In this document: piece after piece, positions 1 to 12,139 of the stretch
Layout: each line of letters begins with the position of its first letter
Position numbering within the stretch: the stretch's first letter is position 1
Origin: Vicia villosa
Taxonomy: Eukaryota; Streptophyta; Magnoliopsida; Fabales; Fabaceae
Length of the DNA stretch: 64,000 bases
Direction of reading: 5' to 3'
NCBI RefSeq assembly: GCF_029867415.1
Contig: NW_026705213.1
Coordinates: forward strand, 310,001 to 374,000
Program-made: the position numbers and the translations under genes
The notes under the pieces: generated by a model
Databases searched by the model: none
What the model was told of the DNA's origin: nothing
What the model saw: only the letters and a program-made list of their open reading frames with translations

Positions 1-352
1 CACTTTAATTAATTAATTTTTATTTAATTTTTAATATAATAATAATAACAATAATAATAATAATAAAAGGAGGGAAACGAAAAGAGGGAAAATATGGCGG
101 GGTAAAATTTTTTAGGCTTAGGCCACAGTTTGTAGTCAAAATTATAAAGTCGTGGTTTTCCTTTTGCGGCTAGAAATATCTGCAGTTGTCTAACCGTGAC
201 AATTGAAGGAAAGACCACAGTTTCACACTCCGGATTCAATATTTTATAACATAATTCTACCCTTTGAAAACCCTGGCCAAATCATATATGTGGCCACAGT
301 TTCTGTGCTGCGGAAAATCTTTGCATGACCGTAGGCCAAAAATGTAGTAGTG
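1..352. mobile_element. CACTA (En/Spm) transposon, one terminus
   Basis: The segment ends with TGTAGTAGTG at 343-352, the reverse complement of the CACTACTACA terminus typical of CACTA elements. Inside it the motif GGCCACAGTTT or a close variant recurs near 120, 213 and 290, as expected for the subterminal transposase-binding repeats of this superfamily. The rest of the element lies left of the window. The stretch near 45-66 is an (AAT)n-like run. CACTA elements make a 3-bp target duplication; the right copy would start at 353 (ATT) but cannot be checked without the other end. No transposase coding is visible here. Confidence 0.75.
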
Positions 353-1985
353 ATTCCATTTTGTCCTTACAACATATTATGCACTTATATTTGGAGTTTA
401 TTTGAATAGAAAATGCTAAAATGTTGGATTGTTATAGTTGATGACTATAAGTTTCTCTATGTTCTTCATCTTCTTTAGGGATTTTTTGAAAATATTATTT
501 TGAAATGCTAAAATTGATGTTTTTATGTCATGATTGTGTTTTTTCTTCGATTGATAATTTTGAAAAAGTTGTTTGAGATCGCAGCGAGAAGGTCAGGTAC
601 TGATTTGTTTCTGTAGATTTATAATAATGTTTTTCTTTAACTATTTTGAAATGCTAAAGTCGATGTCTTTATTGTTTACGGTTTTACTGTGTTGCTCTGT
701 ATTTCCTCTTACTTCTATCTTGCCAATATTGCGATGTTTAAAGGAGAACTTTGATCTGGATGTATAGAGAGATGATATCATGGAAATTGTTGTTACATGT
801 ATTGCAATGTGCTTTTGTATTGAATTGTTCAAATAATTGGGCATTTGAATATATTCAATTTTGATGACATAGAGATAATCTTGGCAAATTGGTTTACAGC
901 TGTCTATAGCATTATAGTTGAACCTTTGTTACTTTATTAGGGGGAAGGGAAAATTTTCGGGAGGTTTCGATAATTCCGTATTTGGTGGTCACGATTTCAG
1001 TTGGTCTGTTTGGATTTTAATGCAAGCATTTGTTCTTAAAAACTAAATAGGGTTCTCACAGTATTGAAGTGATAAGCAGAAAAGGAAAGATGCAACCACA
1101 TAGAGGACCACTTCAGCCCGATGGATGAAACAATGACAGCTACTTGAGTTGATGAAGCACAAAGGGTGAGCTTTATATGTTGAACTAAACATTTTTAAGT
1201 TCTCATCATATTGCATGTTGATCGAAAGGAATTGACACAATTTATCTGAGATAGATTGGCAGTGTGTTGTTATGATCAATGGTTTAGTTCCTACCATCGA
1301 AGAAAGGTTTTTTTTTACAGTTTCCATCGAGCTATTGGTATATTTACGTAGCATCATTAGTTATTTTGCATATTAGTTTGTTCACGTAAAGCTAATTGAT
1401 GAGTCCCTCTATATTTTTACACCACAAGTATTTACATGTTATTCCTCCGAATGAAGCAACGGGTACAGTTGAGGTTATACAATCGATGTCAATTCTGACA
1501 TTTGTATCATGGAAAGGTGGGACGGTATGTTGAATACATAAGACAATCATGCTTCACTTCATTAATTTCTTCACTTTGGTTATTAAATTTTTTTCACAAA
1601 GTAACATTCTTAGTTCTTAACCTCTTAAAGTAGCTTAATGTGTGTTTGCAGATTCTTGGAATACTACTGGATATAGGTAGGGATGGATGATTAAACACGG
1701 AGGTATATTTAGAACTAAAGATTCTGCATCTGTGGAATGAGTTATTTTTATAATAAAAATATGGAAGAGTCAGTGAGGATTACTCCTATATTTGTCATAA
1801 TACATAATATTTTCTACATATAAGCTATGTTGAGTATGTTCAACCTCTATTCTCTTTTTAATTGTATTGCACAGTGCCTTTATATGTATACATAATTGAC
1901 TTATTCCAACTGCTATGTGGCTTCTGCTATATTTTCAGGTTATATTGGTTCAGTTTCTTTTCTCAATACCGTATTGGATGTTGTC
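353..1985. other. Unassigned DNA between CACTA end and copia 1
   Basis: AT-rich sequence with several intron-like T-rich tracts. Apart from the possible exon pair at 1435-1690 I see no reading frame or repeat I can name. It may be the remains of an intron-containing gene or ordinary intergenic DNA. Confidence 0.5.
1435..1690 (+). pseudogene. Possible degenerate exon pair, unrecognised
   Basis: An open segment at 1435-1524 (peptide core EATGTVEVIQSMSILTFV) ends exactly at a donor-like G/GTATGT. After 127 bases an acceptor-like TTTGCAG at 1645-1651 leads, in phase 0, to 1652-1690 (ILGILLDIGRDG, then TGA). The joined reading is hydrophobic and ends in a glycine-rich turn, which fits part of a membrane protein, but I do not recognise the family. 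No convincing upstream or downstream exon is visible, so it is a gene remnant at most. Chance cannot be excluded for two short open segments with splice-like borders. Confidence 0.3.
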
Positions 1986-2155
1986 TCTAATTATTGTCTT
2001 TATTTAGAGTTATGTTAGAGTTGTAATATTAAGATTAAGAGAACCAAGAGTCCCCATCTTAATTATCATCTTATTGTATTCTATGTCAGTTTTGATTCAA
2101 GCCTATATAAAGGCTTTGTAATGCTAAGAAAGATATAGCAGTGAGTGGTGAATTC
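1986..2155 (+). repeat. Copia 1 5' LTR remnant
   Basis: These 170 bases match 24326-24495 of the 3' LTR with only a few substitutions, so they correspond to LTR positions 71-240 of 335. They include the promoter-like TATATAAAG near 2104. Both LTR ends are missing, and the remnant runs directly into mid-gag at 2156-2161, so the LTR 3' part, primer site, leader and gag start were deleted. Confidence 0.85.
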
Positions 2156-2160
2156 TCTGG

Positions 2161-2554
2161 ATGATTCAAAGAGGAGTCTCTCTATCCATTTTCCCAAGGA
2201 TTATGAGAGCTAAAACATCGAAAGAAGCTTGGAGTATCCTACAACAAGAGTTTGAAGGAGACTCAAAGGTGCGAACAATGAAGCTTCAATCTCTTAAGAG
2301 AGATTATGAAAATGAAAGGATGAAGGAGAACGAGAGCCAGAATGAGTACTTCAACAGACTCTCCGAGTTGGTGAATCAGATGAAGTCGCATGGTGATACG
2401 ATAGAAGATCGCAGAATTGTTGACAAAATTCTGATTAGTTTGACAGCAGGGTTTGACCCAATGGTAGGTGTGATAGAAGAAACAAAGAATCTATCAAGCT
2501 TGACTTTTCAAAGGGTGATGGGGTCTTTGAGATCCTACGAGCAAAGGATGTTAC
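2161..2554 (+). pseudogene. Copia 1 gag, internal part (UBN2-type)
   Basis: The reading frame encodes a copia capsid segment with the family signature around FPRIMRAKTSKEAW, a conserved basic/acidic helix region and a final SYEQR motif. Copia gag normally has about 80 further residues before this point, including the start; here they are absent because the LTR remnant is joined to the middle of gag. The frame is interrupted at 2555 by the gypsy insertion and continues at 21053 as RHSKKSIESAF before a TAA. The product would assemble the virus-like particle in an active element; this copy cannot. Confidence 0.85.
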
Positions 2555-4424
2555 TGTAACACCCCTCTAATATCCCGCGACAATTAAAAAAATTTAAATC
2601 AGAGTAACATACAAAAAGGGTGCCACAATTAATAAAGAGAAAACCTCATTCGTCATATGTCATGCATTCACCAAGAACATATGATTATAACTTATGAACG
2701 TAAAAAACCATGTTTACACAGCGGAATTCAAAATCGTCAATCAACATCACATCGTTAATGTATCAGACTTCAAAACAAAATAAACAAATAGAGTTATCCT
2801 CTAAAACTCAAACGTCTCATTCCTAGTGTTACATCTATCAGAGCATGACACCGACGCTAACAACTAATCGACTTATGAGCTAATCCTCACCAATTCAAGC
2901 CGCTATCCGCAATCTGAAAATGACAACAAGTAAGGGTGAGTCTCATCACAGTTAACCAATATTATTGCATCATAAAAAACATATCATAGTTATATCATTC
3001 ACCCAATCATTTCATATTCAGACACATCCTAGTCACTCATTCACAATCATCAAGTCATTACATATCATATTATAATCATGTTATATAATTCGTGCATATG
3101 TATGAAACTGGCACAATGCATATGGTACCAACATCATCAAAGTGGGAAAACCCACCGACCGATCTAACCACTTCAAGATACGGCCCTGCCAATACAATTC
3201 CTCATAATGGGAATTATACCCTTCACTGAATCCCCACATCATTAGGATTCAGCCCTCTACACTTACTATGAATGCATGCAAACATATATACAACATACTT
3301 TCATCATCATCATACTATGAGTAATATCATCTTATACTCACTTCATCATCATCGTCATCATTATCATTAACAAGCATGTTCATATATACATTAACATCAT
3401 TCTATAAAATCATATATCAATAATTCATACAGATTATTTCATTCGGCTAATCATAGTTAAAACATCATTTAAAACAGATCATCAGTTCAAAAGTTACACG
3501 CCGTCGAACTTTTGAAATTCACACCACAACAAAATTCTGCATCTCACGCTACCCATACGCCTACCAGCAGGGCCAGAAATTCACAAAAACACGCACCATA
3601 CATGCATGAGCAGAACCAGTTTCCCACACAAAACACACGCAAACGCGTACCAGCAAGCCATACGTGTATCAACCAGGAACCAAACGCATATCATACGTGT
3701 ATGAGCAGAAGGTGCATTCTGATGCACAGTTGAGGAGCGTACCATACGCGTACCACCCCCCATAAGCGTATCATACGCGAATGGAGGGCAGTTCCAAAAA
3801 CCTGCAACTTACCCATTCATCTTCTTTGCGTATCCATTCGTTTCAGCCTGCGATTTGGGTCTCAAAACAGAAATTCCACATTCTAAACAGCATAGGATTC
3901 ATCCAACATCAATAGTACATAACCCTATACTCGATTTTACTCACCAAAACCTAAATCTACTCAGTTATTAGGGATTTACAGTCATAAATTTCAACCTAAA
4001 TGATGAACACAACCAGTAAAAATCAGAATAGAGAATCTGTTGATCTAAACGATACTCCTAATCAACACCATCGCCCATAATAAGATAATAGAGATTAAAT
4101 GGAGAGTCCCCCCTTACCTTAGCCAAAAGTTCTTGATTGGTCTCTCCTTTTTCAAGTCTCTTGCAGTTCTTCATGTTCCAAAAACCTTCAGTCTCTTATT
4201 TCACGTTCTTCCCTTTCTTTCCCAATTCCAATTATTTTATGAAAAATAATATTAAAAATTAGTAAAAGCTTTACTACACCACACCCCCTCTTTTACTAAT
4301 CTCCCACATGGCCCAAATGCCATAAACCATCTTTTTTTCCATTATTTTCAGAAAATCCTTAATAATTCTAATTATTAATTCAATATTGAAATTAAATTAA
4401 AATTAAAATTATACGGGTGTTACA
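2555..4424 (-). repeat. Gypsy 1 3' LTR (1870 bp)
   Basis: Left copy in the window, which is the 3' LTR because the element reads leftwards. It is bounded by TGTAACACCC and GGGTGTTACA and lies beside the polypurine tract. It matches 12960-13772 plus 19991-21047. At 3550-3780 it carries a degraded cluster of the CATACGCGTA-type motif that is better preserved in the right LTR. Confidence 0.9.
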
Positions 4425-4437
4425 ACTCTCCCCCACT
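4425..4437 (-). other. Gypsy 1 polypurine tract
   Basis: Read on the minus strand the tract is AGTGGGGGAGAGT immediately before the 3' LTR. This is the expected primer for plus-strand DNA synthesis. The same tract precedes the LTR of gypsy 2. Confidence 0.85.
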
Positions 4438-4466
4438 AAAAGTGTTTTCATCCTCAAAAACATACC

Positions 4467-5121
4467 TCAGGTAAAGAGTTTCGGATAAGAATCCTTCATC
4501 TCGCTCTCTATCTCCCAGATAACATTTCCCTCAGCCGGTCCTCCCCAAGCTACTCTGACCAAAGTTATTTCCTTGCCACGCAATTGCTTCAGCCTTCGGT
4601 CTTTAATCCTCACAGGCAACGTCTCAACTGTTAAGTTGCCTTTCACCTGCACATCATCTACTTGGATCACATGGGACAGATTTGAAATGTATTTCCTCAA
4701 CTGAGACACATGAAATACATCATGCAAGTTTGCAAGCATCGGCGGTAAAGCGATACAATATTCCACTTCTCCCACTCTTTCAGAAATTTGGAATGGTCCA
4801 ATAAAACGCGGAGTCAGCTTCTTTGACTTCAAGGCCCGACCAATACCTGTCATAGGAGTAACTCATAAACAAATGGTCTCCCTCTTGAAACTCAAGTGTT
4901 TTTCTCCTCTTGTCATGATAACTCTTCTAACGACTCTGAGAAGCTTTCGTCCTATCTTGAATCATCTTAATCTTCTTTGTAGTCTGTTGTACAATTTCTG
5001 GTCCGACCACAACACTCTCACCAGATTCATACCAACACAATGGAGTTTGACACCTTCTACCGTACAACGCCTCAAACAGAGCCATACCAATACTCGAATG
5101 ATAACTGTTGTTGTAGGTAAA
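4467..5121 (-). pseudogene. Gypsy 1 integrase C-terminus with chromodomain-like tail
   Basis: The open part, 4467-4853, encodes the integrase C-terminal GPF motif (RFIGPFQI), the FHVSQLRKY motif and a chromodomain-like end (ETLPVRIKDRRLKQLRGKEI, then a WGGP/WEIES block). In chromoviruses this tail can steer integration by binding chromatin marks. Positions 4854-5121 continue the integrase in other frames, with stops, so the join to the catalytic core at 5122 is broken by frameshifts. The equivalent region of gypsy 2 at 53208-53999 is uninterrupted and served as a guide for the domain limits. Confidence 0.85.
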
Positions 5122-6063
5122 CTAAATCAAAGGTGGATAACTATCCCAAGCACCTCGTTTTTCCAACACAAAAGCCCGCAAAAAATCCTCTAACGAATGA
5201 ATCGTCCTCTCAGTCTGTCCATCCATCTGCAGATGATAAGCAGAAATCAATCTCAGCTTAGTACCCAAAGCTTTCTGCAAACCTTCCCAGAACTTAGACG
5301 CAAACCTTAGATCTCTGTCTGACACGATACTTGAAGGAATACCATGTATACTAAATATCTTCTCAATATACAACTGAGCCAGCTTTTCCGTCGAATAATC
5401 CATTCTTACCGGTATAAAATGTGCAGACTTTGTCAACCTGTCTACCACGACCCAGATAGCTTCGCAATTCTTGATAGTTCTCGGCAACCTAGAAACAAAA
5501 TCCATTAATATGCTATCCCACGTCCACTCAGGAATAAACATCGGTTGCATAAACCCTGATGGCTTCTGATGCTCGATTTTTGACTTTTGACACGTCAAAC
5601 AAGAATATATTAACTCAGCAATGTCCTTCTTCATTCTAGGCCACCAAAACAACTTTTTCAAATCATGATACATCTTGGTAGAACCAGGATGAATACTTAA
5701 CCCATTACGGTGTCCTTGTTCTAGAATACGCTTTCGGAGTTCAGCAATATCAGGGACACAAACTCGGTCACCAAACTTCAGTATACCATTCCCGTCAATT
5801 CTGAATTCACCACTCTTGCCTTGATTAATCAAATTTAACTTATCGATCAATTCAACATCAACTTTCTGACCTTCTCTGATCACCTCAAGAATACCACTAG
5901 TCAGTTTTAGCATACCCAATTTAACACTAGTAGGAGTACCTTCACACACCAAACTCAAGTCTCTGAATTGTTCAATCAAATCCAATTCCTTCACCATTAG
6001 CATAGACATATGCAAAGTCTTCCTACTCAATGCATCAGCAACCACGTTTGCCTTACCCAGATG
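5122..6063 (-). pseudogene. Gypsy 1 RNase H end and integrase core
   Basis: The frame holds the RNase H C-terminus ([15 protein letters not shown]), the HHCC zinc domain (His132, His139, Cys169, Cys172 counting from an in-frame Met at 6105) and the catalytic triad Asp202 (MDFVSRLP), Asp263 (IVSDRD) and Glu299 (GQTER). The triad is intact. Its first dozen residues come from the inserted solo LTR and not from the element. A stop at 5122 separates it from the integrase C-terminus. The enzyme would join retroelement cDNA to chromosomal DNA. Confidence 0.9.
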
Positions 6064-6068
6064 GTAAT

Positions 6069-9000
6069 TGTCATACCCCAAAATTTGAACATCATATTTA
6101 TTCATATTTCAGTCCATATGACTTTCAAATGCTCAAAGATACACAAGAAGGAAGCATGCAGTCTCTCTCCTAAACAAGTGCCTCTAGACTAGGGTTTTGA
6201 TCTTTTCAAAGTAAAATCAAGTTCTGACGATTCAAGTGGACCTCATAACCTCTCATATGCTTCAAAGTATCCTCATGCCAATTTCCAAGCTCTGATTCAA
6301 AGGATTGCTCACTCAATGGCCCAAACGATCAATAATCGACTAGTTGACCTAAAAGTCAAACTATGGTCAAAGTACAGTCAAAATTCCTGATTTTTTGTCA
6401 ACATCCTCATATTGGAGTATCATTCACCATTTGATCAAGAATTGATCATGGTTCATCAAGGAAAGATCAGAAATCAACACATTCAAAAGTTTCCAAATTA
6501 GGGTTTTTAAGGGGAAAGTCAACTGAACTTTGACCAGCCATAACTCTCACATGGAACATCCACAATTTTCCATCCAAAGCTCATTTTAAAGGAAATTGGA
6601 TTCTCTACAAATTGGTCTCTCACAAGCCAAGTCTAAAAATGCTTCATTTGAGAGATATGGACCAAAACATTATAGGTCCTTTTCAAAAGTCAACCAAAAG
6701 TCATTTTTTTCAAAAGAACACACAGGGAACATGGAAAATTATATTGATATGAGACCAAAAACACTGGTTATAGGAATCTTTAAGGTTTTTAAAAAAGTCC
6801 TAGAACTCCTCCATACTTTAATAGTTGAGGGAGATATGCCCTGTCAAAGTTGGTCGATTTTAAGAGAAACAATGTGAAACAAAAGGCTTCAAAATGGGAT
6901 TTTTAGTAAAGGAGCCCTATCTTTTATGATCCAATCTTGTCCCTTAAGTCATAAAGAAACTCCAAATCCAAGTCCACGAATATTTGATGAATATTTAATT
7001 TTTATTGAATTTTTATTCATTAAATATATGTTTTAAATTAAAATAATGGAAAGGTGTGAAGATATTTGATTTGATGAGGATTTCCAATCGGTTCCAATTA
7101 CATTATAGACCAAATATTGGATTCAAATTCGTGCAAAACATGATTGGAATAAGATTAGATTCAAAAAAACCAATTTTAGAAAGATTTGTATAAAAACTTC
7201 CAATCAAATATTTTCCCATGATCACAAGAGATTTGCTTGGAGGTTATTGACCTAATTGCTTCTATTATAAATACTTATCAACCACAGAAGATTAGGGGAC
7301 GAAAAAATTGGAAGGAGGCTAGGGTTTTAAAGAGTAAAATTTCAAGAAAAAGGGAGGATCGAGTTTTCAATCTCCAGCCTTCCTCCATCAGAACCAAGCA
7401 TCAAAACGTGTTCCTGAGACATCAAGGAGTAAGTTTATAGTCGAGAACCAGGTTTGTTCACGTCCAGAACGATGAGCTACGATTCGTTTTTCTTATTCGT
7501 TCTTGATTCTTTTGTTTGCTATGATTTAACATGTTTCAATTATATTTAATCGTTGTCTTGAGTTTATGACGTGATTTAAGAAAGATTTGAGCCTTTGCAT
7601 CCAATTTTTTACGTGGGAACAAGGCCACACCATTGTTAGGGCACGAAGGTCTTTGTTCATCATTCTCGGGTGTACCAGCCGTTTCAGTGCAAATGGACTT
7701 CACCATTGAATTCGTGGTGTCCGATTTAGTAGGTCTGAGTATCTTTTGCTTTCGTTTCGTGTGATTTCATGCAGGTAAGAAAAACAACCCGTCGGAGAAG
7801 ACGGTTGTTTCAACTGCTCACGACGGCGCTGACTGGGTTGCTGCATGTGTGGGCCGTTCCCGTTCTCCCATTGACCAGTCAAAAGGTCCTTCTTCTTACT
7901 CCACGCGTGTAACACTGCAATTGGGCAGTCAAACTTCTAGACTTCTCTCCCTCTTCCTGATTGGTTTGCGCGTGATCCAAGGGCCCCACTTTTACTTTTG
8001 TTACACTCAGTGTTCAGATTATTGTTAATTGAATCAGGTTGTTATTACTAACAAATTACATATGCAGTGCAGCGGGTGATGTAAGTTGTGCCATGACCTC
8101 ATGAACCTTGGTTCGAGTCCCTCTGTGGACGTTTTATTTTTTTGTAATACTTTATCCACAGATCTAGTATATACAGCATTCGAGTCCTTACCACGCACTC
8201 TCAAATCTCAGCCGTAAGATCACGCCCAGATCAATCCAATGCATACAAAGACTGTAGTGCACCATGGTCCATCACAAGTCAATCACAGTTGATCATAAGC
8301 TAAGCATGCTCAAATTTTTTTAATATATATTTACGCAAATTCTTGTTCTTATTGATATCCTTTTTTTTATTAATATTAAAAATTTTCTTTTATTTATTTT
8401 ATATAACTAGTACTCTATATAATATTTTTATAATTATATTTTATCGAAAATTCGAGTTTTTCACAAATTTATTTGTAATTATTATTATTATTATTTAAAA
8501 TTCAATATTTGTTTTCCAATAAACCTTTTATCAATTAAATAATTAGGATCACATCCAATAATTATTTAATTGATATGTATTGATTCGAACTCTCGATTTT
8601 TCTCCATAACTTTGATATTATTTCAACTAGTTTATTATTTTATTAATCAGATGATGTGCCTTGATAAAGTTTGGTCTTAGATCAGTCATGCACTAAGTTC
8701 CTCTTTTCTTTGCGCAAATTTTCAGGGTTACTTCAGATGCCTTCCGATTACGCGCCACGCCCATTACGAAGTTAAGTCCCGACTCTATTTTATTATTTAT
8801 TTACATTATAAAATTGTTACTAGGGATAAAACTTCAAAATTCAATGAACTCTTTTGCACTCACGCATTTCACCTCTTTTGCCATTTTTTTCAGGGTTAAC
8901 CTCGAGGCCATTCCCGACTACCAACCATATCAGATCAAATCCAAAGCTAAATTTTTGTTTATATTTATTTTAATTTCTTTTTGCCATTTTTTAAATTTTA

Positions 9001-10063
9001 GGGTTAACTTTATTTGTCATTGAATTGATAATGCACTCACCCCTATTTTCTATTTTTCCCACCTTTTCAGGGTTTGCTAATCGCCAAAGCTCAAATAGTC
9101 GGTAACTCTAAAACTCTTACCTTTTCTATTTTTTGCCTAATTATTACTTATGTCAAACCCGCTGGATTCTTATCCCCTTCCCCATATTGCTATTACTACT
9201 GTTAATATTAATTATAGTGGTTAGTAATCCTAGAGAGTGATAACCCTGAACTGAATTAGAATCACTTAATTTTACAAGATAAATAACTGAATTTAATCAC
9301 ATGATTGTTGCACCCACGCACACTTTTTGGGTAACCTCTTTGCTGCCTGTTGCCTGTTGCCTTGTTGCCTTGTATTTTTTGCAGAATAGCCATTGTCCCT
9401 CGAATACGAGGATACCTCAGCCATGTTGCCTCGATAAACAAAAAGGTCATAAGACCCTAATGATGCTGCCTTCGATACACCAATATGACCTCGACCCTCG
9501 GAAGTTGCCTATGAAAGACTGAGGTATCCTCTGGTTGCCTATGAAAGGCTATTATGGTCCTTCCCTTAGACTATCTGCCTTTCTATGGCATGGGACAGTC
9601 TTATGGCGAACGACATTGCGACGACCCTTCAACCTCCAAATGAAAGGCTTCCTGCCCTCTTATGGCATGGATAGACCCTTTCACCCTGAAAGGCTGAAAG
9701 AACATATTTTTTACAAATACTAAGGTAATTGCTCCTAATTGCCTTGCTCTGGCTAAAACTTTTTCATATTCTTTCTCATAAACCTTCAAAATGGCTACGC
9801 TCATTTACGAGCTAAAGTCCGTATTCACTTCTTCTACATTTCTTTTCAAAAAACGAGCAAAGCAATTAAGAGCCCATGGATAACAATGGATGTAAAGGGT
9901 GCCTTACACCTTCCCTTTGTATAACTTACCCCCCGAACTCAATCTCTTTCAAAAAGGTTATTTTCTGTTCTTTTAGCCTTTCTAATATTCGGATAAAATA
10001 AAAGTCGGTGGTGACTCATGCTTAACCGCGACATTTCGATTAAAGTCAGTTCACCGTATTACA
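6069..10063 (+). mobile_element. Ogre-type solo LTR 1 (3995 bp)
   Basis: It begins TGTCATACCCC and ends GTATTACA, and it is flanked by a perfect 5-bp TSD GTAAT (6064-6068, 10064-10068). It interrupts the RNase H of gypsy 1 between the DYDFGLNY motif and the [10 protein letters not shown] motif. The start, the GTCGGTGGTGACTC block near its end and the great length fit Tat/Ogre LTRs. A TATA-like TATAAATA lies at 7265-7272. No internal region or second LTR is present, so it is a solo LTR left by LTR-LTR recombination. It shares long stretches with the solo LTR at 45225-49873 (for example 6460-6610), so both belong to one family. Short open frames in it look like chance. Confidence 0.85.
8080..8130 (+). 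other. tRNA-like box B motif within solo LTR 1
   Basis: GGTTCGAGTCC at about 8111-8121 is a perfect match to the Pol III box B consensus GGTTCGANTCC. The upstream bases give only a weak box A. It could be the relic of a tRNA-derived SINE inserted in the LTR. No full tRNA cloverleaf can be drawn, so it is not a tRNA gene. Confidence 0.3.
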
Positions 10064-10068
10064 GTAAT

Positions 10069-10369
10069 TCAAACCAAAATCATAATCTTTAAGGAATTCT
10101 AACCACCTTCTCTGCCTCATATTCAGCTCTTTCTGATCGAAGAGATACTTCAGACTCTTATGATCACTAAACACCTCAAATCTCGAACCATACAAATAAT
10201 GTCGCCACAACTTCAAAACAAAAACCACAGCTGCCAACTCTAAGTCATGAGTCGGATAATTCCTTTCATGCACTTTGAGTTGTCTCGACGCATAAGCAAC
10301 CACTTGTTGGTTCTGCATTAATACACCACCTAAACCCATCAACGAAGCATCACAATAAACCACACACGA
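10069..10369 (-). pseudogene. Gypsy 1 RNase H, N-terminal part
   Basis: Minus-strand frame with the RNase H start [16 protein letters not shown], the catalytic region [13 protein letters not shown] and the [12 protein letters not shown] motif, ending in DYDFGLNY where the Ogre-type solo LTR is inserted. The rest of the domain resumes at 6063. A TAG separates it from the RT frame at about 10368. RNase H removes the RNA strand of the cDNA hybrid in a live element. Confidence 0.88.
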
Positions 10370-12139
10370 TTATGTCGGATTCAGCAGAATCAAAATAGGA
10401 GCACTAGTCAACCTCCTCTTCAGCTCTTGGAATCCTTCTTCGCATTTTGCATCCCAAATAAAAGCCTGACCCTTCCTGGTTAATTTAGTTAACGGCAATG
10501 CTAACTTTGAAAATCCTTCTATAAATTTTCTGTAGTAACCTGCAAGACCAAGAAAACTATGAATCTCTGACACTGACTTCGGCGCTTCCCACTGAGATAC
10601 CGCTTCTATCTTTGTAGGATCAACCACAATACCACTCCTAGAAATTACATGTCCCAGGAAACTGACTTCCTCTAACCAAAATTCACACTTCGACAGTTTG
10701 GCAAAAAGTTGCTTCTCTTTCAACAGTTCTAACACAGTTCTGAGATGTTCCACATGTTCTTCCTCATTCTTAGAATATATCAGGATATCATCTATAAACA
10801 CCACCACGAACTTATCGAGATAAGGATGAAAGATCTTGTTCATATATTCCATAAAAACACCAGGAGCATTAGTAGCTCCAAGCGGCATTATCGAATACTC
10901 GTAATGTCCATACCTCGTTCTAAAAGCAGTCTTCTGAATATCATCATCTTTCACACGGATTTGGTGATACCAAGACCTCAGGTCAATTTTACTAAATACA
11001 CGCGCTCCAACCAGCTGATCCATCAAATCATCAATCCTCGGTAGTGGATATCGATTCTTGATAGTAACCTTGTTCAATTGTCTGTAATCCACACACAACC
11101 TCATCGAACCCTCTTTCTTCATCACTAGCAACACAGGCGCACCCCAGGGAGAAACACTAGGACGAATGAATTTCTTCTCAAGCAATTCTTCCAACTGCTT
11201 CTTCAGTTCAGCCAACTCAGACGGCGACATACAATACAGTGCCATCGATACTGGACTAGTTCCCGGAACCAAATCAATAGAAAATTCTACTTCCCTTTCT
11301 GGTGGTAATTCATTTTTATCTTCCGGAAAAACATCGGGAAATTCACATACCACGGGTAGTTCGCTACTCAGCACTTTCTCTTTCAAATTCATCAATGCGA
11401 ACAGCATAAACACTGTTGCACCATCTCCGATAGCTTCATACACTTGTCTAGTTGTCATTTCTAGATCATCAAAATTAACCTCTTCAGGAAAAATTATCGT
11501 CTTCACAAAACAGTTGATATGAACACGGTTGAATTCCAACCAGTTCATTCCCAGGATTACATCAAGTTGTTTTACTGGAAGGTACACTAAGTCCATCCCA
11601 AATTCCCTACCAAAAATGTCAACCGGACAATTCAAGCATGCAGACGAAGTAGTTACTGAAGCCGACGCAGGAGTGTCAATAACCATACTTCCATTTATGT
11701 CAGATATTTCTAGATTCAACCTCTCAGCACAATCCAAAGAAATAAAAGAATGAGTTGCTCCAGTATCAATAATCACAACTAAAGGTGTGCCATGAATGAA
11801 ACACGTACCTTTAATCAATCCGTCTTCTGGAGTAGTCTCTGACCCGGTCAAAGCAAAAACCTTTCCTCCCGATTGGTTCTTCTTTGGCTTGGTACAATTC
11901 GGACTAATATGGCCCTCTTCACCACAGTTATAAAAAGTTACAACCTTCTTATTACAGTCAGCAGCAATATGACCCACTTGGTCACACTTGAAACACTTCT
12001 TCTGATCCAGCTTGCATTCATGCCTACGATGTCCCATCTCACCACAATTGTAGCATCTGATACGAGCACTGGAATCTCCTCCGCTAGATTTCTTCCAATC
12101 AGCAGGCTTACCTTTACCATATGGTTTTCCTCTATCCAC
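10370..12139 (-). pseudogene. Gypsy 1 zinc knuckles, protease and reverse transcriptase
   Basis: A 589-residue frame. Residues 29-42, 49-62 and 69-82 form three CCHC knuckles; the first Cys of the third is replaced by Phe69. Protease has the DTG motif at Asp125 ([10 protein letters not shown]) and a distal ILGMNW. RT spans about 275-560 with Asp386 (KIDLRS) and the catalytic FIDD at Asp450-Asp451. It ends in the RT/RNase H linker [16 protein letters not shown]. The real gag-pol frame starts further upstream; the Met at 12139 is only the first after a frame break. This is the best preserved part of the element. Confidence 0.92.

Noticed and set aside
573..844. Short frames on both strands at 573-844
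   Set aside because: Overlapping frames on opposite strands in AT-rich DNA without motifs; no support for coding.
8080..8130. tRNA gene in solo LTR 1
   Set aside because: Only a box B is present; no acceptor stem or anticodon arm can be drawn.
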